The notes below the pieces were generated by a model. The model saw only the letters and a list, made by a program, of their open reading frames with translations. It did no database searches and had not been told where the DNA came from. Made by a program: the position numbers and the translations under genes. A stretch of DNA of 11,055 bases from an uncultured Collinsella sp. (GTDB lineage Bacteria > Actinomycetota > Coriobacteriia > Coriobacteriales > Coriobacteriaceae): assembly GCA_900550355.1 (NCBI GenBank), contig URRT01000054.1:1-11055 (forward strand), in the 5' to 3' direction. Shown one piece after another: positions 6,027 to 11,055 of this stretch (the stretch's first letter is position 1; each line of letters begins with the position of its first letter).

Positions 6027-6383
6027 ATGATTTCCATGCGTGAGGCGTATGAGAAGATCGGCGCTAATTATGATGACGCGTGCGCTCGGCTGATGGGCGG
6101 GGAAATGCTTGCCCGCTTTGCCCTCAAGTTTTTGGATGACGAGAGCATGGACAAGCTGGAGGCCGCCATGGCGGCGGGAGACGCCGAAGGTGCGTTTATG
6201 GCAGCGCACACGCTCAAGGGCGTGAGCCAGAACCTGGGATTCGATAATCTGTACGAGCCGGCGGTCGTGGTGACCGAGGCGTTGCGCGGCGCCGATGCCG
6301 TTGACGGTGCTCGCGAGGGAATGCATGCGTTGCAGCAGCAATATGCGGCAACGATGTCAGCCCTGCGCGAGGCGGCCGAATAA
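6027..6383 (+). CDS. Stand-alone Hpt phosphotransfer protein
   Basis: This 118-aa, mostly helical protein carries the Hpt signature AAHTLKGVSQNLGF at residues 59-72, with His61 as the phosphorylated histidine in HTLKG. Length and composition fit a single Hpt four-helix bundle with no kinase or receiver part. AAAGGAG lies 9 nt upstream of the ATG, which makes the first of two close ATGs the likely start. It follows the GGDEF-receiver-HD-GYP gene by 23 nt, so the two are almost certainly co-transcribed. The simplest reading is that Hpt passes phosphate to, or drains it from, Asp323 of that receiver. The hybrid histidine kinase that would feed it is not in this window. A bidirectional terminator follows. 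Confidence 0.92.
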   Translation: MISMREAYEKIGANYDDACARLMGGEMLARFALKFLDDESMDKLEAAMAAGDAEGAFMAAHTLKGVSQNLGFDNLYEPAVVVTEALRGADAVDGAREGMHALQQQYAATMSALREAAE

Positions 6384-6429
6384 GGGCTTGCGGGCCTTGG
6401 GCTGCGTGCAGGCAGCATATAGGTAAAAT

Positions 6430-6474
6430 GGTGCCCCGTCGGACCATGTGGCCGGCGGGGCACCCTTATTTGTT
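6430..6474 (+). terminator. Bidirectional intrinsic terminator between convergent operons
   Basis: GGTGCCCCGTCGG (6430-6442) and CCGGCGGGGCACC (6452-6464) form a 13-bp stem with one G-U pair on plus-strand RNA and a 9-nt loop. It is followed by the T-rich CTTATTTGTT. On the minus strand the hairpin is followed by ATTTTACC, so it can also end the peptidase transcript, whose stop is at 6489. Confidence 0.82.
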
Positions 6475-6488
6475 GTGGGGTTCGCGAG

Positions 6489-7298
6489 CTAGCGCGCCTG
6501 CTTAACCTTTGCCGCTGCCTCGACAAACGACTTCCACAGGTTAAAGTCGGTCTCGAGCGTCTTCCACGTGTACTCAGGGTGCCATTGCACGCCCAGGCAG
6601 AAAGGCTGGCCTTCGACCTCGATGCACTCGGGAACGCCGTCGGTTGCCTTGGCGACCAAGCGCGTGCTTTTACCCAGACGGTCGACGCAGCAGTGATGTG
6701 CCGAGTTGGTCTGGATCAGCCTGTGCCCGCCAACCGCGCGCTCCAGCAGCGAGCCCGGCACGACCTCGACGGGGTGCACGGGATCGTTGAGCACGTGGGT
6801 ATGGCGCCACTGCGTGCGGCCCTCGCGCGCGCCCAGGCTCGGCACGTCCATGCACACGGCGCCGCCGGTGGCGACATTGAGCAGCTGCGTGCCTCGGCAG
6901 GTGGTAAAGAGCGGCTTCTTGGCGCGAAGCACCTCGTTAACCAGCTTAAACTCAAAACGGTCGCGAATCTCACAGCGCAGCGTGGGGTCGTAAGGACGCT
7001 CGTCGCCCCAGCGTTTGGGGTTGACGTCCGGGCCGCCGGGAATAGCGATACCGTCAGCGATTTCCACGTAATGACGGATAACATCGACGTCTTCGGTAAT
7101 AGACATCTGCAGTGGCAGGCCGCCGGCGGCAAGGATGGCATCGACAAAGACACTTGCGATTTCCTCGTTGGGGGAGAGCGTCTCGCTCAAAAAAGGCTTT
7201 GCCTCTTCCCAACGCGGCGCGACGAGGATGAGCGGACGGTCGGCGGGGGCGACGTCGACATGCGGGGTGTATGACGATGAAGTACGAGTTCCGATCAT
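6489..7298 (-). CDS. Gamma-glutamyl-gamma-aminobutyrate hydrolase family protein (peptidase C26)
   Basis: This 269-aa class I glutamine-amidotransferase-like hydrolase resembles PuuD-type enzymes, which cleave gamma-glutamyl amide bonds. It has the nucleophile Cys134 in TTCRGTQLLNVATGG, and His240 and Glu242 in VQWHPEYT as the rest of the triad. GIAIPGGPDVNP (about 84-95) and NSAHHCCVDRLG (about 198-209) are further family motifs. No synthetase domain is attached, so it acts as a free hydrolase in the cytoplasm. The start is uncertain: the ATG at 7298 gives MIGTRTSSSY with only a weak GAAAG upstream. The frame extends to a GTG at 7373, but that part runs through a palindrome. It is the last gene of the amino-acid importer operon, 86 nt after the ATPase gene, which suggests it processes an imported gamma-glutamyl compound. 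Confidence 0.88.
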   Translation of the reverse strand: MIGTRTSSSYTPHVDVAPADRPLILVAPRWEEAKPFLSETLSPNEEIASVFVDAILAAGGLPLQMSITEDVDVIRHYVEIADGIAIPGGPDVNPKRWGDERPYDPTLRCEIRDRFEFKLVNEVLRAKKPLFTTCRGTQLLNVATGGAVCMDVPSLGAREGRTQWRHTHVLNDPVHPVEVVPGSLLERAVGGHRLIQTNSAHHCCVDRLGKSTRLVAKATDGVPECIEVEGQPFCLGVQWHPEYTWKTLETDFNLWKSFVEAAAKVKQAR

Positions 7299-7341
7299 AG
7301 GTGTTGCTTTCGATCTGAAGGTGACAGGGCGCATGGGAGAT

Positions 7342-7373
7342 GTGGGACAACACTTCCGATGAATTTGTCCCAC
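7342..7373. repeat. 9-bp inverted repeat between ATPase and peptidase genes
   Basis: GTGGGACAA (7342-7350) and TTGTCCCAC (7365-7373) form a perfect stem with a 14-nt loop. On the minus strand it starts 11 nt after the ATPase stop codon, but ATCTCCC follows instead of a T-run, so it is not a classical terminator. It may stabilise mRNA ends or be another palindromic repeat family; it shares the core GGGACA with the loop of the 954 and 10925 repeats. Confidence 0.55.
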
Positions 7374-7384
7374 GGGGTGGCTGG

Positions 7385-8149
7385 TTAGTGGCCCTTGATG
7401 GAGTTGAGGAAGTCCTGGGCGCGCTTGGTCTGGGGATGGTCGAAGAACTCGTCGGGCGTGCCGGTTTCCACGATCTGGCCGTCGGCCATAAAGACGACGC
7501 GGTCGGCTACGCGGCGGGCAAAGTTCATCTCGTGCGTGATGACGATCATCGTCATGCCCTGCTGCGCCAAGCGCACCATGACCTCGAGCACCTCATTGAT
7601 CATCTCGGGGTCAAGGGCGCTTGTGGGCTCGTCAAAGAGCATGGCCTTGGGCTGCATGGCGAGTGAACGGGCGATGGCCACGCGCTGCTGTTGGCCGCCC
7701 GAAAGCTGTGCGGGCACCTTGTCGGCCTGCTCGGCCACGCCCACGCGGCTCAGCAGGTCCATGGCACGCTCGCGAGCCTCCTCCTTGGACACGCCCAGCA
7801 CGTCGACCGGCCCCAGCATGACGTTCTGCAGCACCGTCATATGTGCAAACAGGTTGAACTGTTGGAACACCATGCCCAGCTCGGCACGCATGCGGGCAAG
7901 ATCCTTGCCTTCCTGCGGCAGGGGCTCGCCCTCGATGAGGATCTCGCCTGAGTCGATGGTTTCCAGGCGGTTGATGGTGCGGCACATGGTCGACTTGCCC
8001 GAGCCCGAGGGGCCAATCACCACGACGACCTCGCCGCGGTCGACCGAGAGATTGATGTCGTTGAGAACGTGCAGGTCGCCATAGTGCTTATCGACGTGCT
8101 TGAGCTCGATCAGCGGCTGATTGCCGGTGGTAGAGGTGCTCTGTGCCAT
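7385..8149 (-). CDS. Polar amino acid ABC transporter ATP-binding protein
   Basis: This 254-aa protein is the ATPase that powers the importer from the cytoplasmic face, as a dimer bound to the two permeases. All nucleotide-binding motifs are intact: Walker A GPSGSGKST (46-54), Q-loop at Gln96-Gln97, signature LSGGQQQR (149-156), Walker B MLFDEP (170-175, catalytic Glu174), and the H-loop His206 in ITHEM. Length and motif wording (FNLFAHMTVLQNV, ALDPEMINEVL) fit the HisP/GlnQ/GluA group for amino acids. AAGGAG lies 9 nt upstream of the ATG. It follows permease 2 with a 36-nt gap. The N-terminal 10 residues are Ser/Thr-rich and likely disordered. A glutamate- or glutamine-type substrate is plausible but not proven. 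Confidence 0.95.
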   Translation of the reverse strand: MAQSTSTTGNQPLIELKHVDKHYGDLHVLNDINLSVDRGEVVVVIGPSGSGKSTMCRTINRLETIDSGEILIEGEPLPQEGKDLARMRAELGMVFQQFNLFAHMTVLQNVMLGPVDVLGVSKEEARERAMDLLSRVGVAEQADKVPAQLSGGQQQRVAIARSLAMQPKAMLFDEPTSALDPEMINEVLEVMVRLAQQGMTMIVITHEMNFARRVADRVVFMADGQIVETGTPDEFFDHPQTKRAQDFLNSIKGH

Positions 8150-8185
8150 GGTGCTCGGCTCCTTATGACTCGAAATGGTAAAGCG

Positions 8186-9019
8186 TTAGCGGATGATGGT
8201 CGCGCCGGTCTTGTGCGAAACGTAGACAGCAGCCTTGTTGATTGCGACGTTGATGAGGATATAGATGACCGCGATTACCAAGTAGACCGACACGAGAGCG
8301 TCGTAGTTGGTAATGAGCACGCGGGCGTTTTGCATGAGGTCGGGGTAGCTCACCACGTAGGCGACGGTGGTGTCTTTGACTACGACCACGAGCTGCGAAA
8401 TCAACGACGGAATGATAAATCGAATAGCCTGCGGCAGCACGATTTTAAAGGTGATTTTAGCCTTGGAGAGACCGAGCGCCTGGGCCGCCTCGACCTGGCC
8501 GCGCGGTACGGCGTTGACGCCGGCGCGGAAAATCTCAGCTAGCACGCCGGCTGCAGCGAGCGCGACGGGAAGCGTGAGCATCCAAAACGACGGCAGCGCG
8601 ATCTTGTACTGGGGCAGCACCAAAAAGAAGAAGTAGATGAACAACAGGCTTGGTACGCCGCGGAAGAAATCGGTGAGCACACGGCAGGCCAGCTGCAACG
8701 GCTTAATGTCGCTCGTGCGGCCGAGCATAAGGGCTAAGCCTAGCACCAGCGCGATGGCGCCAGCGGTGAGTGCGACTTTAACGGTGCCCTCAAAGCCGGC
8801 AAGCAAGAACTTCCAGGTAGTGAGGTGCGTAAAGAAATACCAATAGTGGACCGAAAGCTGACCGGTCACATAAAAGCGCTGCAACACGAGGACGACGAGC
8901 GCGGCGACGGCAACAAGCGAGATGGCGGTGCCGATGCGAATCTTGGCGCGCATCTTGGGGCCGGGAGCCTCGTAGAGCGCATCGCGCATGGTAAGTGCAG
9001 GGGAGGAATGCTTGCTCAT
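8186..9019 (-). CDS. Amino acid ABC transporter permease (GluD-like, longer subunit)
   Basis: This 277-aa inner-membrane permease belongs to the HisM/GlnP family. An N-terminal cytoplasmic segment of about 28 residues precedes a first hydrophobic helix (residues 31-47). An aromatic-rich stretch and then the main helices follow. The coupling EAA loop is at 177-184 (VEAAQALGLS), where the ATPase docks. FRGVPSLLFIYFF (119-131) is typical of amino-acid permeases. The extra N-terminal helix makes it longer than the usual 215-230 aa and recalls GluD of actinobacterial glutamate importers. Its ATG overlaps the stop of the preceding permease gene by 4 bp (ATGA), indicating translational coupling. GGTGAGG lies 8 nt upstream of the start. 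Confidence 0.93.
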   Translation of the reverse strand: MSKHSSPALTMRDALYEAPGPKMRAKIRIGTAISLVAVAALVVLVLQRFYVTGQLSVHYWYFFTHLTTWKFLLAGFEGTVKVALTAGAIALVLGLALMLGRTSDIKPLQLACRVLTDFFRGVPSLLFIYFFFLVLPQYKIALPSFWMLTLPVALAAAGVLAEIFRAGVNAVPRGQVEAAQALGLSKAKITFKIVLPQAIRFIIPSLISQLVVVVKDTTVAYVVSYPDLMQNARVLITNYDALVSVYLVIAVIYILINVAINKAAVYVSHKTGATIIR

Positions 9020-9675
9020 CGGAGGATCCTCACCTTCTTATCGATGTAGTTGCCAATGTGGCTCACCACAAAGGCCGTGCCCAGGTAGCCGAGCGCCGAG
9101 ATAAAGAACGCGGCGACGCCGCCGAGCGAGCGCGTGTTGATGTAGCTCACCACGCCGGTGAGCTCCTGCGGCTTAAGCGGCACCTGGCTGCCCAAGGCGG
9201 TAGTGAGCATGACGGCGATAAAGAGGTTGGTCATGGGTAGCACGCTCGAGCGCAGCGCCTGCGGAATCACGATCTTGGCGAGGATGCGGCTGAAGCTCAT
9301 GCCCAGCGAGCGGGCGGCTTCCACCTGGCCGACGCCGACGGTGTTGATGCCGCTCATAAAGTTCTCGGAGCCAAAGGCCGAGCCCAAGAGGACCGTGGCG
9401 ACGATAACGCAGGTGCGGTAGGGCAGGACGACCTTGAGCGGCGGCAGCGCGTAGACGACGATGATGAGCAGCGCGATGCCGGGGATGTTACGGAAGACCT
9501 GGACATACAGGTCGCCAAAGACGCGCAGCGGCTTGAGCGGCGACACGCGCATCACGGTGACGGCGACGGCCAGCACCATGGCGATGGCAAACGACTCAAG
9601 CGTCATGCCCCAGGTTGCGAGCAGCGCGTCGATATAGTTCTGGCCATAGAGCGACCAGAGTTCGGAGAGACTCAT
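9016..9675 (-). CDS. Amino acid ABC transporter permease (GluC-like, shorter subunit)
   Basis: This 219-aa permease is the partner of the longer subunit, forming the transmembrane channel for the imported amino acid. Hydrophobic helices are visible around residues 25-42, 62-80, 88-103, 150-166 and 184-205. The EAA loop VEAARSLGM (118-126) contacts the ATPase, and FRNIPGIALLIIV (61-73) is the family's conserved second-helix region. Its length is normal for the HisM/HisQ family. GGGAGG lies 5 nt before the ATG. It follows the binding-protein gene across a 138-nt gap that holds a hairpin, and overlaps the next permease gene by 4 bp. Confidence 0.93.
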   Translation of the reverse strand: MSLSELWSLYGQNYIDALLATWGMTLESFAIAMVLAVAVTVMRVSPLKPLRVFGDLYVQVFRNIPGIALLIIVVYALPPLKVVLPYRTCVIVATVLLGSAFGSENFMSGINTVGVGQVEAARSLGMSFSRILAKIVIPQALRSSVLPMTNLFIAVMLTTALGSQVPLKPQELTGVVSYINTRSLGGVAAFFISALGYLGTAFVVSHIGNYIDKKVRILR

Positions 9676-9699
9676 GCGGACCTCCCGCCGATAAGGAAA

Positions 9700-9725
9700 G
9701 GGGCTCCCGTGTGTACGGAAGCCCC
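9700..9725 (-). terminator. Hairpin between binding-protein and permease genes, possible partial terminator
   Basis: GGGGCTCCCGT (9700-9710) and ACGGAAGCCCC (9715-9725) pair over 11 bp with a 4-nt loop. The single mismatch becomes a U-G pair on minus-strand RNA. There the stem is followed by TTTCCTTAT, an imperfect U-tract. It lies about 90 nt after the binding-protein stop and 24 nt before the permease start. Such sites in importer operons commonly let the binding protein be made in excess. Confidence 0.6.
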
Positions 9726-9750
9726 GACAACTCAGTGAGGAAACAGTTTA

Positions 9751-9794
9751 CCGCAATAAAGCGCATCATGCGTTTCCGTATGGTTTCGTTGCGG
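9751..9794. repeat. Nested inverted repeats after the binding-protein gene
   Basis: CCGCAA (9751-9756) and TTGCGG (9789-9794) enclose the palindrome CGCATCATGCG (9762-9772). Together with the hairpin at 9700-9725, most of the 138-nt gap can fold. It may protect the 3' end of a processed binding-protein mRNA. Confidence 0.3.
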
Positions 9795-9813
9795 CCGTTA
9801 CCAGGCTCGCTGC

Positions 9814-10809
9814 CTAGGCGCCGATCTCGGGCAGCTCGGGAACATTGGTGTCGCCCGTACGGTCGCCGATGCAGATCTGCCACAGCTCGGTCCAGGTGCC
9901 ATCGTCCTCGATCTTCTTAAGGAAGTCGTTGACAAAGGCGACACCGTCGGAATCGAGCGGCAGGCCGATGCCATAGGGCTCCTTGCTGCCGAAGGGCTTG
10001 CCGGCGATCTTGTACTTACCGGGCTCGCGGACCAGGGCGCTCTGCTGCATGTTGTTATCGATGACGTAGGCGTCAACGCGGCCCTGCTGGAGTGCCTGAC
10101 GAGCCTCCTCGTCGGTCTTGAACTCCTGCTGGCTGGCCTTGGGAGCGAACTCCTCCAGGATGGCGGGGCCGTTGGAGCCGGACTGGACGGCGACGTTCTT
10201 GTCGGCCAGGTCGTCGACGCTCTTGATGTCGTCGTTATCGGCGAGTACCAGGATGGCCTGCTGGGTGTAGTAGTAGGGACCGGCAAAGGAGACGAGCTTC
10301 TTGCGCTCATCGGTAATGGTGTAGGTGGCGAAGACGGCGTCGACCTGGCCGTTCTGCAGGACGGACTCACGCGTGTCCGAGGTTACCTGGGTGATCTCGA
10401 CCTTGTTCTCGCCCAGAATGTAGTTGGACAGGAGCTGTGCGATACCGGCGTCGAAGCCGCGGGTCTGACCGTCTTTCTCGTTGAGGAGGGAGAAGAGCGT
10501 GGAGGTCTGAACGCCACCGATCTTAAAGACGCCGGCGTCCTTAACGGCCGTGGCCCAGGTGCTGGCGGCGATGGCGTCGTCATCGGCCTTGGGGCCGTTG
10601 TCGACGAGCTTGTCGAATGCCTTAGCGTCGAGCGTGGTGGAAGCCTCGGTATCATTGGAGCTCTTGGAAGAGCCGGCGGCGGAACCCTTGTCGGCCTCGG
10701 TGCTGGTGTCGGAGCAGCCGGCAAGACCAAGGCCGGCGACGGTTGCGAAGGTGGCGGCAACGAAGCCGCGGCGGTCGAGAACGACCTGCTGGGAGAGGTT
10801 CTTGCTCAT
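9814..10809 (-). CDS. Amino acid ABC transporter solute-binding lipoprotein
   Basis: This 331-aa extracellular binding protein (SBP_bac_3 family) captures the amino acid and delivers it to the permeases. The N-terminus has LDRRGFVAATFATVAGLGLAGC: a twin-arginine at 13-14, a hydrophobic stretch, and a lipobox LAGC with Cys32 as the lipidated residue. This makes it a probable Tat-exported lipoprotein. A Ser/Thr/Asp-rich linker (33-60) tethers the binding domain, which begins around residue 90 (DAGVFKIGG). Typical family phrases are FDAGIAQLLSNYILG, VDAVFATYTITDERK and VDAYVIDNN. GAAAGG lies 9 nt before the ATG. It is the first gene of a five-gene operon with its own promoter at 10853-10882. The substrate is probably a polar amino acid such as glutamate or glutamine; this is inferred from the whole operon. 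Confidence 0.93.
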   Translation of the reverse strand: MSKNLSQQVVLDRRGFVAATFATVAGLGLAGCSDTSTEADKGSAAGSSKSSNDTEASTTLDAKAFDKLVDNGPKADDDAIAASTWATAVKDAGVFKIGGVQTSTLFSLLNEKDGQTRGFDAGIAQLLSNYILGENKVEITQVTSDTRESVLQNGQVDAVFATYTITDERKKLVSFAGPYYYTQQAILVLADNDDIKSVDDLADKNVAVQSGSNGPAILEEFAPKASQQEFKTDEEARQALQQGRVDAYVIDNNMQQSALVREPGKYKIAGKPFGSKEPYGIGLPLDSDGVAFVNDFLKKIEDDGTWTELWQICIGDRTGDTNVPELPEIGA

Positions 10810-10852
10810 GGTAGAACACCTTTCTCAATAAAATCCCTAGCGGTTGAGTAGA

Positions 10853-10882
10853 GTTATACCCTATCGCGCTCAAATGGGTCAA
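10853..10882 (-). promoter_or_regulatory. Sigma-70-type promoter of the amino acid importer operon
   Basis: On the minus strand TTGACC (10882-10877) and TATAAC (10858-10853) are separated by 18 nt. Each matches the consensus at 5 of 6 positions. Transcription would start about 40 nt before the ATG at 10809. TTGAG and CTCAA (10844-10848 and 10870-10874) form a small inverted repeat around the -10 that could be an operator, but it is short. Confidence 0.7.
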
Positions 10883-10924
10883 CACGAAATAACTCAGAAA
10901 CATACTTAACTTATGGGTAATTCT

Positions 10925-10976
10925 ACCTACCAAAAAGGGACAGGTTAATTTTGGCAGGTTTTATCTGGGCAAACGT
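10925..10976. repeat. Interspersed palindromic repeat, copy 2
   Basis: ACCTACCAAAA (10925-10935) and TTTTGGCAGGT (10949-10959) form an 11-bp inverted repeat with one mismatch, which becomes G-U on minus-strand RNA. It is followed by GTTTTATC and AAACGT, as in copy 1 at 954-1004. It lies about 45 nt upstream of the importer promoter. The arrangement (palindrome with GGGACAGG in the loop, then a degenerate smaller palindrome) matches copy 1. Confidence 0.75.
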
Positions 10977-11033
10977 CAGTTATTGCAGCTGAAATAGTGT
11001 TTCGCGGACGACATGATCGCTCACAGCGGTCGC

Positions 11034-11039
11034 TATAAT
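11034..11039 (+). promoter_or_regulatory. Possible -10 element for a plus-strand gene beyond the right edge
   Basis: TATAAT is a perfect -10 hexamer, 17 bases before the end of the window. No matching -35 is seen at 16-18 nt (around ACATGA), so it could be chance. Apart from the repeat, 10980-11055 shows nothing else recognisable. Confidence 0.3.
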
Positions 11040-11055
11040 GGCGGCAGCGAAAACC

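Noticed and set aside
6579..7274. Plus-strand open frame of 231 codons
   Set aside because: It is the complement of the peptidase C26 gene, which has an intact Cys-His-Glu triad.
7299..7373. Longer peptidase C26 product starting at GTG 7373
   Set aside because: The extra 25 residues come from the palindrome region, have no ribosome binding site, and lie outside the family fold; kept only as an alternative start.
954..10976. CRISPR array or composite transposon bounded by the two repeat copies
   Set aside because: There are only two copies 10 kb apart, with no spacers, transposase or cas genes; the genes between look like ordinary chromosomal genes.

Overview
The window looks like a chromosomal segment of a high-GC Gram-positive bacterium. 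The coding style and gene content (SEC-C methionine aminopeptidase, short intergenic gaps, a lipoprotein solute-binding protein, many intergenic palindromes) suggest a Coriobacteriia member such as Collinsella. That placement is an impression from the sequence, not a database result. There are no rRNA or tRNA genes, no transposase and no CRISPR array. No gene-free stretch exceeds 300 bases.

Left part (1-2888, minus strand): a D-2-hydroxyacid dehydrogenase running off the left edge, a type I methionine aminopeptidase with an N-terminal SEC-C zinc motif, and a radical SAM protein of the COG0731 type. They are separated by palindromic DNA: a strong intrinsic terminator after the aminopeptidase gene, copy 1 of a repeat (954-1004), and a 20-bp inverted repeat (2004-2070).

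Middle part (3114-6383, plus strand): an alpha/beta hydrolase, then a two-gene signalling operon. The first gene of the operon encodes a 626-aa protein with the order N-terminal Cys-containing domain, degenerate GGDEF (GCDKF, but with an RxxD inhibitory site), receiver, HD-GYP. The second encodes a free-standing Hpt phosphotransfer protein. Together they suggest a phosphorelay that controls c-di-GMP breakdown; the histidine kinase must be encoded elsewhere. A hairpin at 6430-6464 can terminate this operon and the convergent one.

Right part (6489-10809, minus strand): a polar amino-acid ABC importer operon. Its transcription order is solute-binding lipoprotein, permease, permease, ATPase, then a peptidase C26 (gamma-glutamyl hydrolase) family enzyme. 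The two permease genes overlap by 4 bp. A hairpin between the binding-protein gene and the first permease could lower downstream expression. The operon has a good promoter (TTGACC, 18 nt, TATAAC). Copy 2 of the repeat (10925-10976) lies just upstream of it. The last ~80 bases hold only a possible plus-strand promoter for a gene beyond the edge.

No clearly new multi-gene system is evident. The items most worth a second look are the catalytically degenerate GGDEF-receiver-HD-GYP protein with its Hpt partner, the interspersed palindromic repeats, and the C26 hydrolase attached to the amino-acid importer.
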